Below, piece after piece: positions 28,652-38,126 of a DNA stretch of 64,000 nt. How positions within the stretch are numbered: the first letter of the stretch is position 1; each line of letters opens with the position of its first letter. The stretch spans positions 5,762,001 to 5,826,000 of the forward strand of contig NZ_CP050296.1 in assembly GCF_014189455.1 (NCBI RefSeq). Direction: 5' to 3'. The notes under the pieces were generated by a model that searched no databases, was not told where the DNA came from, and worked only from the letters and a program-made list of their open reading frames with translations. A program made the position numbers and the translations under genes. Source of the DNA: Mesorhizobium huakuii (lineage in GTDB: Bacteria > Pseudomonadota > Alphaproteobacteria > Rhizobiales > Rhizobiaceae).

Positions 28652-29425
28652 ATGTCCCTGAAGTCCCGTCTTGCCGCCGATGAAACGCTGGTCACCGCAT
28701 GGTCGGGCGTGCCGGACGCCTTGACCGTCGAGATTCTCGCCAAACAGGGCTTCGATGCCATCACGCTCGACATGCAGCATGGCGGGCATCATGAGGACAG
28801 CGTGCTGCGCGGTCTCGTGCCGGTGCTCGCCGCAAATAAGCCGGCGCTGGTGCGCATCCCGGTCGGCCGCTTTGACATGGCAAGCCGGGCGCTCGATTTC
28901 GGCGCCGAGGCAGTCATCGCGCCGATGGTGAACTCGGTGGCAGATGCAAAGCTGTTCGCCGCGGCGATGAAATATCCGCCGCTCGGCGAGCGCTCGTGGG
29001 GGCCGACCTATGCCTTTCCGCGCCACGGCAAGGGCGACTATGCCGAATGGCTGCGCGACACCAACCAGCGCACGATGGCTTTTGCCATGGTCGAAACGCG
29101 CGCCGCACTCGACGCGCTGGACGGCATTCTCGATACGCCGGGCATTGACGGCATTTTCCTCGGCCCATCGGATTTCTCGATCGCCTGGAGCAACGGTACG
29201 ATCGTCAATTCGACGCTGGAAAGCATGATGGAGACGATAGCATCGGTCGCCGAGCGCACCCGCAAGGCCGGAAAACATGCGGCGATCTATGTCGTCGAAC
29301 CAGCAATTGCCGGCCGTGTTGTGTCGATGGGCTACCGCCTGCTCGCCACGGGATCTGAACATGCGCTGATCTCGCTGGGGGCAAAAACCTTGCTCAAGGA
29401 CATCAAGGATTCGATCGGCGCCTGA
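28652..29425 (+). CDS. HpcH/HpaI family aldolase
   Basis: A 257-residue TIM-barrel, class II (metal-dependent) aldolase of the 2,4-dihydroxyhept-2-ene-1,7-dioate/2-keto-3-deoxy-acid type, cleaving to pyruvate plus an aldehyde. Signatures: GFDAITLDMQHGGHHEDSV (the catalytic His near 45 and arginine-binding region), LVRIPVGRFDMASRALDFGA, MVETRAALDALDGI (metal-binding Glu) and GIFLGPSDFSIAWS (metal-binding Asp). Substrate is not evident from its neighbours. GGAAAGAG before the ATG serves as ribosome site. Confidence 0.9.
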   Translation: MSLKSRLAADETLVTAWSGVPDALTVEILAKQGFDAITLDMQHGGHHEDSVLRGLVPVLAANKPALVRIPVGRFDMASRALDFGAEAVIAPMVNSVADAKLFAAAMKYPPLGERSWGPTYAFPRHGKGDYAEWLRDTNQRTMAFAMVETRAALDALDGILDTPGIDGIFLGPSDFSIAWSNGTIVNSTLESMMETIASVAERTRKAGKHAAIYVVEPAIAGRVVSMGYRLLATGSEHALISLGAKTLLKDIKDSIGA

Positions 29426-29444
29426 TGCGGCGCGACCATAGGCG

Positions 29445-29999
29445 CTACGCTTTCAGGTCCGTGAGGAACTTGGCGAAGGTCATGGATCCCTCTGGCCACG
29501 GTCCGAAGCCCGAATCCTGGTTGAGATGGCCGGTTTCGCCGGCATCGATGAACAGCGATCCCCAGGCGCCGGCAATGTCCTCGGCGACATCGAAGCCGCA
29601 GAACGGGTCGTTGCGGCTGGCGATTACGATCGATGGAAAAGGCAGTGGCTCACGCGGGTAGGGGCCGAAGGTCATCAGGTGCTTTGGCTTGATCTTGGGA
29701 TTGGCGACATCGGGCGGCGCCACGAAGAAGGCGCCGGCGACCGGCTTCTGAAATTGCGGGATGGCCTGCACCGCCGCGGCGACCCCAAGCGAATGCGCGA
29801 CGATGACGACGGGCCGCTCGGCCTCGTTGACGGCTTTGGCCACGCTCGCCGTCCAGTCCTCGCGCACCGGTTTCGACCATTCCGCCTGCTCGACACGCCG
29901 CGCCGTCGACAGTTTCGACTGCCAGCGGGTCTGCCAATGCTCCGGTCCGGAATTGGTGTAACCCGGAACGATCAGGATATCTGCGTCTTTGACTTTCAT
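29445..29999 (-). CDS. RBBP9/YdeN-like alpha/beta hydrolase
   Basis: A 184-residue small serine hydrolase. The N-terminus ILIVPGYTNSGPEHWQTRW matches the RBBP9/YdeN family; the nucleophile is Ser70 in VAHSLG, and the acid/base pair probably comes from the D of SRNDPFCG and the H of AGETGHLNQDSG, the family's C-terminal motif. Substrate unknown. It is convergent with the aldolase gene, 19 bp between stops. Confidence 0.88.
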   Translation of the reverse strand: MKVKDADILIVPGYTNSGPEHWQTRWQSKLSTARRVEQAEWSKPVREDWTASVAKAVNEAERPVVIVAHSLGVAAAVQAIPQFQKPVAGAFFVAPPDVANPKIKPKHLMTFGPYPREPLPFPSIVIASRNDPFCGFDVAEDIAGAWGSLFIDAGETGHLNQDSGFGPWPEGSMTFAKFLTDLKA

Positions 30000-30141
30000 G
30001 GCGCTGAGATAGCGAGCGCGATTGTCTCATGCAACCGTTGATGGGCAAGCGCTTGGTCATAATGGTGAACACCATGTTCGCATTTCGCTGTCTTGTGTGA
30101 ACGATCGCGATAGACGATCTGTCGTCAGGAGAGAAACAGCC

Positions 30142-31056
30142 GTGGAGGACCGGATTTTGGCGCTGACACGACGTACAATCATCGGCGGCGCCGGGTTCCT
30201 GGCTTTGGGAGCTTCATCAAGCGTTGCCGCAACGGAGACAATGATGAGCGAACTGCCATTTGCCGCCACCACGCCGGTGAGCGTTGCCCGCGTCGGGCTG
30301 AAGGCGCGTGATGCCGAAAGCCTCGCTGCCTATTACCGCCGGGTCGTCGGCCTGCAGGAGTTGAGCCGTGCCGATGGCGCGATCACGTTGGGGGCTGGCA
30401 GCCGTCCGTTGCTGGTGATCGAGGCTGATCCTTCGGCCAAGCCGGACGATCCGCGCAGCGCCGGTCTGTTCCACACCGCTTTCCTGCTGCCCAGCCGTGC
30501 CGATCTCGGCCGCTGGATCAACCACGCCATATCAGACAAGATCGCCATTGAGGGGGCTTCGGACCATCTGGTCAGCGAGGCGCTGTACCTGACCGATCCC
30601 GAAGGCAACGGCATCGAGATCTATGCCGACCGCCGTCCGCAGGACTGGAAATGGAACGGCGACAAAATCGCCATGGCGACCGAGCGGCTGAATATTCCGT
30701 CCATTGTCGCCGAAGTCCCGGCAGGCGATGCCGGCTGGCAAGGCGCGCCGGAAAACAGCATTGTCGGCCATGTCCATTTGCGCGTCGGCAGGCCGGAAGA
30801 GGCCGAGGCCTGGTGGAACCAGGAATTCGGCTTCGACACGGTGGCCAAATATGGCGGCCAGGCCGTGTTCCTGTCGTCCGGCGGCTATCACCACCACATC
30901 GGCGCCAATGCCTGGCAGAGCGCTGGTGCCGCCCGCCGCGACGCGTCGCGCTCGGGCCTTGCCTGGGTCGAGATGCGTTCGGACAATGTGACCGGCGAAA
31001 CGACCCGCGAGGATCCGTGGGGCACGGTGATCAGGACTGTGCCTGGAAAGGCGTGA
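30142..31056 (+). CDS. VOC-family (catechol 2,3-dioxygenase-like) protein with twin-arginine-like leader
   Basis: Two vicinal-oxygen-chelate modules: about residues 40-165 and 205-300 of a 304-residue protein. Metal-ligand candidates include GLFHTAFLLPS, GNGIEIYADR and GHVHLRVGRPEEAE, as in COG2514 catechol-2,3-dioxygenase-like proteins. With the GTG start at 30142 (AGGAGAG ribosome site eight bases upstream) the N-terminus reads ALTRRTIIGGAGFLALG, resembling a Tat signal ending near SVAA. Alternatively translation begins at ATG 30241 and the protein is cytosolic. The RR plus ribosome site make the longer form credible. Confidence 0.75.
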   Translation: MEDRILALTRRTIIGGAGFLALGASSSVAATETMMSELPFAATTPVSVARVGLKARDAESLAAYYRRVVGLQELSRADGAITLGAGSRPLLVIEADPSAKPDDPRSAGLFHTAFLLPSRADLGRWINHAISDKIAIEGASDHLVSEALYLTDPEGNGIEIYADRRPQDWKWNGDKIAMATERLNIPSIVAEVPAGDAGWQGAPENSIVGHVHLRVGRPEEAEAWWNQEFGFDTVAKYGGQAVFLSSGGYHHHIGANAWQSAGAARRDASRSGLAWVEMRSDNVTGETTREDPWGTVIRTVPGKA

Positions 31057-31070
31057 TTGGACGTCAGCAC

Positions 31071-31298
31071 AGCTTCTTTCTCCCCGTCACTATACGGGGA
31101 GAAATGCCCGGCAGGGCAATGAGGGGCAGCGCCAAGTTGTGAAATTGTCAAAGCGTGGATGGGTGCGATCGTCGCCGACGTCGGCGCTGCCCCCTCATCC
31201 GCCCTTCGGGCGTTCGTCGGTCGAAAAGCCAAGCAATTGGCTTTTCGTCCGCTGTGCGGACCACTCCTCACCTCCCCATAAACGGGGAGAAGGAAAGC
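31071..31298. repeat. Mosaic palindromic repeat (RIME-like) between the VOC gene and purB
   Basis: About 230 bp with nested inverted structure. The left end has a CTCCCCGT/ACGGGGAG hairpin (31077-31104) and the right end CTCCCC/GGGGAG (31272-31289). Inner GAGGGGCAGCGCC near 31131 is complementary to GGCGCTGCCCCCTC near 31183-31196. The element ends directly on the purB stop codon. The CTCCCCGT..ACGGGGAGAA modules are characteristic of rhizobial mosaic elements. It probably ends both convergent transcripts. Confidence 0.85.
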
Positions 31299-32606
31299 TC
31301 AAGCTTCCCCAAACACCCGCCTGAAGATCGTGTCGACATGCTTGGTGTGGTAGCCCAGGTCGAATTTCTCGCGGATTTCCGCCTCCGGCAGTGCCGCGGT
31401 CACTTCCTTGTCGGCCAAAAGTTCCTCAAGGAAATCAGCGCCTTGTTCCCACACCTTCATGGCGTTGCGCTGCACCAGCCGGTAGGAGTCCTCGCGCGAC
31501 AGGCCGGCCTGCGTCAGCGCCAGCATCACGCGCTGCGAATGCACCAGGCCGCGGAACTTGTTCATGTTCTTCAGCATGTTCTCGGGATAGACGACCAGCT
31601 TGTCGATGACGCCGGTCAGCCGCGAAAGCGCGAAATCGAGCGTCACCGTGGCGTCGGGTCCAATCATGCGCTCAACCGAGGAGTGTGAAATATCGCGCTC
31701 ATGCCAGAGCGCCACATCCTCCATCGCCGGCAGTGCCATGGAGCGCACCATGCGGGCAAGGCCAGTAAGGTTTTCCGTCAGCACCGGATTGCGTTTGTGC
31801 GGCATTGCCGACGAGCCTTTCTGGCCCGGCGAAAAATACTCTTCCGCCTCCAGCACCTCGGTGCGCTGCAGATGCCGGATCTCGGTCGCCAGCCGCTCCA
31901 TCGACGAGGCGATGACGCCAAGCGTGGCAAAGAACATCGCATGGCGGTCGCGGGGGATGACCTGCGTCGACACCGGTTCCGGCTTCAGCCCGAGTTTCGC
32001 CGCCACATGCTCCTCGACATAGGGTTCGATGTTGGCGAAGGTGCCGACCGCCCCGGAAATGGCGCAGGTTGCGATATCCTCCCGGGCATGCACCAGCCGC
32101 TCGCGGCAGCGCGAGAATTCGGCATAGGCCTGCGCCAGCTTGATGCCGAAGGTTGTCGGTTCGGCATGGATACCGTGGCTGCGGCCGATGGTGACGGTGT
32201 CCTTGTGCTCGAAGGCGCGGCGCTTGAGCGCGGCAAGCAGGCCGTCAATGTCGGCAAGCAGGATGTCGCTGGCGCGGGTAAGCTGGACGGCAAAGCAGGT
32301 GTCCAGAACATCCGAAGAGGTCATGCCCTGATGGATGAAGCGCGCGTCCGGCCCGACGAATTCGGCAAGATGGGTCAGGAAGGCGATGACGTCATGCTTG
32401 GTGACACGCTCGATCTCGTCGATCTTCTCGACATCGAATTTTGCAGCGCCGCCCTTTTCCCAGATGGTTTTTGCCGCTTCCTTCGGGATGACGCCGAGTT
32501 CGGCCAGCGCGTCGCAGGCATGGGCCTCGATTTCGAACCAGATGCGAAACCGGGTTTCGGGCGACCAGATGGCGACCATTTCCGGCCGGGAATAGCGAGG
32601 GATCAT
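31299..32606 (-). CDS. purB: Adenylosuccinate lyase
   Basis: Cleaves SAICAR and adenylosuccinate, releasing fumarate, in purine synthesis. The 435-residue protein has the fumarase/aspartase-superfamily signature GSSAMPHKRNPV near 265-276, plus HQGMTSSDVLDTCFAVQL and GRSHGIHAEPTTFG carrying the catalytic region. Full length for the bacterial short type. It stands apart from purC-S-Q by about 3.5 kb but on the same strand. The stop lies on the edge of a mosaic repeat. Confidence 0.98.
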   Translation of the reverse strand: MIPRYSRPEMVAIWSPETRFRIWFEIEAHACDALAELGVIPKEAAKTIWEKGGAAKFDVEKIDEIERVTKHDVIAFLTHLAEFVGPDARFIHQGMTSSDVLDTCFAVQLTRASDILLADIDGLLAALKRRAFEHKDTVTIGRSHGIHAEPTTFGIKLAQAYAEFSRCRERLVHAREDIATCAISGAVGTFANIEPYVEEHVAAKLGLKPEPVSTQVIPRDRHAMFFATLGVIASSMERLATEIRHLQRTEVLEAEEYFSPGQKGSSAMPHKRNPVLTENLTGLARMVRSMALPAMEDVALWHERDISHSSVERMIGPDATVTLDFALSRLTGVIDKLVVYPENMLKNMNKFRGLVHSQRVMLALTQAGLSREDSYRLVQRNAMKVWEQGADFLEELLADKEVTAALPEAEIREKFDLGYHTKHVDTIFRRVFGEA

Positions 32607-32624
32607 CGGTCAGTCCTGATGTAT

Positions 32625-32695
32625 CTAGAGCAATCCAGGAAAAGTGCGCAGCGGTTTTCCGTCCCGGAATTGCGAAAAAGAAGGAGTTAGAGCGG
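32625..32695 (+). repeat. Palindromic intergenic repeat, family A copy 2
   Basis: TAGAGCAATCCAGGAAAAGT followed by GCGGTTTTCCGTCCCGGAAT and ending GTTAGAGC: the same layout as the copy at 16788, with a few substitutions and a different right end (TTAGAGC instead of GCTCTA). It lies upstream of purB, between it and the membrane-protein gene, so it could be in the purB 5' region. Confidence 0.8.
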
Positions 32696-32764
32696 GTCGG
32701 CGGTTCTACCAAACGCTGAACCGCTCTGGGTTAGCCCGCGTCCTAACAGAGGCGGACAAAATGC

Positions 32765-33283
32765 TCAACGCCGCTGCAGTGCAAACCAGAGGCTGGCGGC
32801 AAGCAAGGCGACGAAACCGAGCGGAAAATAGAGCCGGATACCCAGCACCACGAACTGGTAGGACGCCACCGCCATCGTGAAGGCGAGCTGAAAGCCCCAG
32901 GTGAGGGTGAAGACGGGCGCATGCCATTCGGCGTAGTACGACCGGTATTGCAAGGCATAGAGCCCGGCGGTGAGCCTGATCGTAGCGGCGGCAAGGCACA
33001 CCATTGCCGCCGCGAAGGCGACTTCCCGGCCTCTTCCGAGCGAGACCAGCCGTGCCGCGAACAGGCCAAGCGGAAAGGCGAGGGCGCCGCCACCCGCAAA
33101 CAGCAGCGACACAATGCGGATTTTATCCGGCGTCACCCAATGATCCAGCAACAGGTTGATCAACGCGCTGGCGCCCATGGCCCCGGCCCACACCAGCGAG
33201 CCGAAAAGCGTCGCGCGCCACCCCGGCAAAGCGCGGCGGACGTAGTTCACGTTGCGGCCGGGTATGACGGCGTGCTCTGTCAC
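32765..33283 (-). CDS. Hypothetical membrane protein with GTG start
   Basis: The frame encodes about 172 residues with four or five hydrophobic helices (TLFGSLVWAGAMGASALINL, LLFAGGGALAFPLGLFAARL, VAFAAAMVCLAAATIRLTAG, LYFPLGFVALLAASLWF). The likely start is GTG at 33283-33281, which overlaps the stop of the upstream DUF2259 gene (GTGA), implying translational coupling. I do not recognise a named family. Its pairing with a DUF2259 secreted protein suggests an envelope-associated pair. Confidence 0.65.
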   Translation of the reverse strand: MTEHAVIPGRNVNYVRRALPGWRATLFGSLVWAGAMGASALINLLLDHWVTPDKIRIVSLLFAGGGALAFPLGLFAARLVSLGRGREVAFAAAMVCLAAATIRLTAGLYALQYRSYYAEWHAPVFTLTWGFQLAFTMAVASYQFVVLGIRLYFPLGFVALLAASLWFALQRR

Positions 33284-34002
33284 AGCCGGCCGGTCACGGC
33301 AATCCAGCGGAAGTCCGGCCCCTCGAAGCCATATTGGCGCACGGCGATCAGCACCGCATAGGCGCTGAGGCTGTCCATGGAGAATGTCTGGACCGCGCCG
33401 ATGCGGTAGCCGTTCGGGCAGCCGCGGCTCTTGGGAATCGACTTGTCCTCGTGCAGCAATTTGGTGGTGCCGCCATCCTGCGCCTCGACGCGCAGCAGCC
33501 GAAAGCCATTGATCTCGCCCTGGCTGTCGCAACCTTCGGTGTTGTTCATGCCGATCTCATCGAGCCGGAACTCGAGCGGCTGGTCGACCGGAGAGAAGAT
33601 CGGCCGCGGATTGACAGCCATCCGGTGAGGATCGGCCGAAAGCTCGGTCACCGGGTTGAAGCCCGCAGTAATACCGTGATTGGCGCTCAGCTCGGCCTGG
33701 CTGACGATGGTTTCGCCCTTCTGCCGGGCCTGGAGGCGGGCAGCGTCCAGTTTGGCGTTCTCGTCGTCGAGCCGGACTCTGATCGGCGTGCCCTTGAGAA
33801 AGCTGTCGGTGCTCGTGTCGATGTAATAGCGGTTGGCATAGGGAAAGCCCGACCCGTCCTGGACACCGTATTCCTCGAAGGCGAACACGCTGCCGTCCTT
33901 GGTGAAGCCAAGGATCTCGAGCTCGGCGACATCGCCAGCGTGGGCGACTGACACCACAAACTGTACGGCCAGGGAAACGGCATACAAAAGAAGCATTCGC
34001 AT
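33280..34002 (-). CDS. DUF2259 family secreted protein
   Basis: A 240-residue protein with a Sec signal peptide (MRMLLLYAVSLAVQFVVSV..AHA, cleavage near residue 22) followed by GDVAELEILGFTKDGSVFAF and EEYGVQDGSGFPYANRYYID, the hallmark opening of DUF2259 predicted secreted proteins. Function unknown. ATG 34002 was chosen for its GGGGGAAG ribosome site and because it begins the signal peptide. Cys in EGCDSQG and SRGCPNG may form a disulfide. Confidence 0.85.
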   Translation of the reverse strand: MRMLLLYAVSLAVQFVVSVAHAGDVAELEILGFTKDGSVFAFEEYGVQDGSGFPYANRYYIDTSTDSFLKGTPIRVRLDDENAKLDAARLQARQKGETIVSQAELSANHGITAGFNPVTELSADPHRMAVNPRPIFSPVDQPLEFRLDEIGMNNTEGCDSQGEINGFRLLRVEAQDGGTTKLLHEDKSIPKSRGCPNGYRIGAVQTFSMDSLSAYAVLIAVRQYGFEGPDFRWIAVTGRL

Positions 34003-34135
34003 CGGTTCTTCCCCCAGCAGCCGCGATCGTTGCAATCCCTAGCACGACCGAATCAAAACGTCGTGCGGCTGACAAGCCGATGCATCCAATCGGCCTGTCA
34101 TTTGTTATTGTCGGCAGTCCCAATGGAGAACCACC

Positions 34136-34390
34136 ATGACCGACACCAGCAAAATTCGTGAGCATATGGAAGTCGTCGGCGCCGATGGCGTGCATGTCGG
34201 CACTGTCGACAAGGTCGACGGCCAGCGCATCAAGTTGACCAAGGCCGATAGCGGCGAGGGCGCTCACAGGGGTCATCACCACTACATTCCTCTGGCGCTG
34301 GTTGCCGAGGTCGATGGCAAGAAGGTGTGGCTGGCGGCAAATTCCGACGTCGCGGTTATGTTCGAGGAAGAAAAATCCGATCCGGTCTGA
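34136..34390 (+). CDS. DUF2171 family protein
   Basis: An 84-residue single-domain protein: MTDTSKIREHMEVVGADGVH, GTVDKVDGQRIKLTKADSG, HRGHHHYIPLALVAEVDGKKV. This PRC-barrel-like pattern defines DUF2171, a family common in rhizobia and often stress-associated; no biochemical role is established. A GGAGAA ribosome site precedes the ATG. It is convergent with the P1-peptidase gene, 9 bp between stops. Confidence 0.88.
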   Translation: MTDTSKIREHMEVVGADGVHVGTVDKVDGQRIKLTKADSGEGAHRGHHHYIPLALVAEVDGKKVWLAANSDVAVMFEEEKSDPV

Positions 34391-34399
34391 TCGACGGCT

Positions 34400-35419
34400 T
34401 TAGCGCGACGACCAGACGGGAAACAGGTCGTTGTTGGCCGGCGTCGCGGCAAACACGCCGCGGCTGATGGCGCGCGCCATGGTGGCGCCGGCCGCGGCAT
34501 AGAGGTCGATTGCGGCATCGGCGTCGAGCCGGATGCCGCTGGTTCCCGTCGCCAGCGCGAACACCAGGTCGCCGTCCGCCGGCGTGTGCGTCGGCCAGAT
34601 GGCGCGCACGAAGCCGTCATGAGCCGACATTGCCAGGCGTTTTGCGGCGGCCTTGGTCAGAACCGCATCCGTGGCAATGACGGCGATGGTCGTGTTGCCG
34701 CCGGTTTCCATCTGCTTGCCTGCCTGCTTGTCGCGATATTTCAGCAAGATACGCCTGGCATCGTCCGGCATCGGCGAGGGATAACCGAGCCCGCCGAATT
34801 CGTCGCCGATTTCGAAGGGTGCCGCCCAGAAATGGCGGGTGCGGCTGACGGTCACCGATCCGGTCGGGTTGACGGCGGCCAGTGCACCGATGGTGACGCC
34901 ATTGTCGAGCAGCGTCGAGGCGGAACCCAGGCCGCCCTTCAGCCCCGCGGTCAGCGCACCGGTGCCGGCACCCGTCGTGCCGAGCTGGAAATCGGCGGCC
35001 GCGCTTTGCGCGGCTTCATAGCCGAGGTCGCGGTAGGGTGGATAACGGCTCCAGTCCTTGTCGCCGCCATTGCGCAGGTCGAACAGGATTGCCGCCGGCA
35101 CGATCGGCACGCGAAAGCCGCCCACTTCGAAGCCGATGCCGCGTTCGCGTAGCGCCGCCTGCACGCCGGACGCAGCATCAAGGCCGAAAGCCGAACCGCC
35201 CGACAGCACCACCGCATGGATCGCCTCGACCGAATTGTGCGGTTCGAGCAGGTCCGTCTCGCGCGTGCCCGGCGCGCCGCCCAAGATCTGGACACCGGCC
35301 ACCGCCGGCTCGTCGCACAACACGGTTGTCACGCCGGACTTTAGCTTGGCGTCGGCAGCGTTGCCGACGCGCAGGCCGGCAACGTCGGTGATCAGGTTGC
35401 GCGGACCGGTGCGGAACAT
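34400..35419 (-). CDS. P1-family (DmpA/PoaA-like) peptidase
   Basis: A 339-residue Ntn-type peptidase of the S58 family, which self-cleaves to free an N-terminal nucleophile and then acts as L-aminopeptidase or D-esterase/amidase. The opening NLITDVAGLRVGNA, GGAPGTRETDLL and SGGSAFGLDAASGV match the family. By alignment with DmpA (nucleophile in GSIIVVVATDA), the nucleophile here is probably Thr243 in GGNTTIAVIATDA. Its ATG overlaps the stop of the upstream binding-protein gene by a single base. Confidence 0.88.
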   Translation of the reverse strand: MFRTGPRNLITDVAGLRVGNAADAKLKSGVTTVLCDEPAVAGVQILGGAPGTRETDLLEPHNSVEAIHAVVLSGGSAFGLDAASGVQAALRERGIGFEVGGFRVPIVPAAILFDLRNGGDKDWSRYPPYRDLGYEAAQSAAADFQLGTTGAGTGALTAGLKGGLGSASTLLDNGVTIGALAAVNPTGSVTVSRTRHFWAAPFEIGDEFGGLGYPSPMPDDARRILLKYRDKQAGKQMETGGNTTIAVIATDAVLTKAAAKRLAMSAHDGFVRAIWPTHTPADGDLVFALATGTSGIRLDADAAIDLYAAAGATMARAISRGVFAATPANNDLFPVWSSR

Positions 35420-36486
35420 CAGTTGCTTTCCAAGGGCACGAAGCGCGTGCCGTCGAAGCGGAAGACACGGTAAGGGCTCTGGCTGAGATCGCCCTTGGCG
35501 CCGAAGCGGATCGGCCCGATCGCCGTGGTGAAATCATGCCCGGTCAGCGCCTCAGCCAGCGGCTTGTCCGAGGACAAGGCCGACGCTGCCTTGGCGATCT
35601 CGACCGCCGCATAGGCCGGCAGCGTGTAGCCGTCCGGCACGATCTTCTGCGCGGAGAAGCTTTCCAGCACCTTTGGGTCGGCGACATCGGCCCATTCGGG
35701 CGGCGCGATCATCAGCGTGCCCGTGGCATAGGACACGTCGCCGGGCGGCGTGCGCAGATTTTCGCCGCCGGCAAAGACGATGCCGGCCTGGAGCTGTGCT
35801 GCATCGCGGCCCATAATGGCAATGTCGTCGCCGTCACCGCCGGCAAAGACATGTGTGGCGCCGGCTTTCTTCAGCCGCCCGACCAGGCCGATCTGGTTGT
35901 CGAGCTGCGGTCGGAATGTGTCGACGAAGACAGGTTTCAGCGCCGCTTGCTCGGCCGCCGCGCGAAAGGTCTCGGCCATCTCGCGGCCATAGATGGTGCC
36001 GTCGTCGATAATGGCGAACAGCTCGCTCTGCCACAGCCGGGTGAGGGCGGAGGCGACGGCGTTGCGCTCATCGTCGCCGCGCGGCCCGAGGCGATAGACC
36101 GGCCAGCCGGTCTTGGCGCGGCGGTCGGTCAGGCTTTCGGTTCGCACGCCGACGGTGATGACCGGAATGTTGGCGTCCTTGAGGATCGGCATCGCCGCCT
36201 CGATGGCATCGGTGCAGAGGAAGCCTACCACGACACTGACCTTGGCTGCGGCAAAATCCCTGGCCGCGGCTGCACCGCCATCGGCGGTGCAGGCATCGTC
36301 TACGGTCTTGAGTTCGATGCCGTTTGCTTGTGCTGCGAGCCCGGCGCCGGCCTCGATCTGCTTGCCGAGGATGGCCGATGGTCCCGACAAGGGTGCGGCG
36401 ACGCCGATCGTGAGCGTCTGGGCGCTGGCGGCTCCGGCCAGGAACAGCCAGGCCATTGCGGCGGATATCGTTGCCCCGGGTCGCAT
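35419..36486 (-). CDS. Branched-chain-amino-acid-type ABC transporter substrate-binding protein
   Basis: A 355-residue periplasmic binding protein (Leu/Ile/Val-binding-like, type I fold). The signal peptide is MRPGATISAAMAWLFLAGAA with a cleavage site near SAQ; the mature protein begins TLTIGVAAPLSGPSAILGKQ, the family opening, and has VVVGFLCTDAIEAAMPIL and FAIIDDGTIYGREMAE. No permease or ATPase genes adjoin it, so it is an orphan receptor or partners with a distant transporter. I chose ATG 36486 because it places the signal peptide first. Confidence 0.85.
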   Translation of the reverse strand: MRPGATISAAMAWLFLAGAASAQTLTIGVAAPLSGPSAILGKQIEAGAGLAAQANGIELKTVDDACTADGGAAAARDFAAAKVSVVVGFLCTDAIEAAMPILKDANIPVITVGVRTESLTDRRAKTGWPVYRLGPRGDDERNAVASALTRLWQSELFAIIDDGTIYGREMAETFRAAAEQAALKPVFVDTFRPQLDNQIGLVGRLKKAGATHVFAGGDGDDIAIMGRDAAQLQAGIVFAGGENLRTPPGDVSYATGTLMIAPPEWADVADPKVLESFSAQKIVPDGYTLPAYAAVEIAKAASALSSDKPLAEALTGHDFTTAIGPIRFGAKGDLSQSPYRVFRFDGTRFVPLESN

Positions 36487-36653
36487 CCTGCCGAAGAGTT
36501 CCTCCCAAGCCCGCGATAGCAGCGCAGGCGCCAATTCCCGCCAAGACCTAAAGGCTGCCCGGCCTTGGTGCAACACGCGAATTTGGGGATATGGGCCAAG
36601 CACTTCGCTTGTGGCATGTCATGTCTGGCCATATATAGCGCTAGGGTTTCTGG

Positions 36654-37192
36654 TTGTGGAAAATTCCGGTGCTGAAGAAGAACGATATTGGACCGCAGGC
36701 CTATCGCGACGCGATGAGCCATTTTGCCGGTCACGTCCATGTGGTCACCACCGACGGGCCCGCCGGCAAGCGTGGCACGACGGTGATCGCTGCCTGTTCG
36801 GTGTCGGACACGCCGCCGACCATTCTGGTCTGCCTCAACCGCGAGAATGCCAAGAACGAGCTGTTCGTGAAAAACGGCCGGTTTGCCCTGAACACGCTGG
36901 CCTCGCACCAGGAGCCGCTGTCGATCGGCTTTTCCGGCATCACCGGCCTGCCGGTCGAGGAGCGTTTCGCGCTCGGTGAGTGGGATGTGATTTCCACCGG
37001 CGCGCCGACGCTGAAGGGCGCGCTCGCGGTGTTCGACTGCGAGCTGATCGACACCAAGGACCTGGCCACCCATCGTGTGCTTTTTGGCAAGGTGACAGGC
37101 TTGCGCATGGGCGATAATTTGCGGCCGCTGATCTACCACGCTCGCGGCTACCATGTCCTGGACAGCGGAGCGGCGGCGTTCACGGAGAAAGA

Positions 37193-37196
<4 letters not shown>
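36654..37196 (+). CDS. Flavin reductase family protein (RutF/HpaC-like)
   Basis: NAD(P)H:flavin oxidoreductase-like domain: AYRDAMSHFAGHVHVVTTDG, VIAACSVSDTPPTILVCLNR and FALNTLASHQEPLSIGFSG are family signatures; such proteins supply reduced FMN to monooxygenases. The frame has no ATG before residue 21; TTG 36654 or GTG 36669 are candidate starts, and I give the TTG. The stop overlaps the ATG of the MoxR gene (ATGA), placing it first in the cox-like maturation operon. Confidence 0.85.
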
Positions 37197-38122
<926 letters not shown>

Positions 38123-38126
38123 CGCG

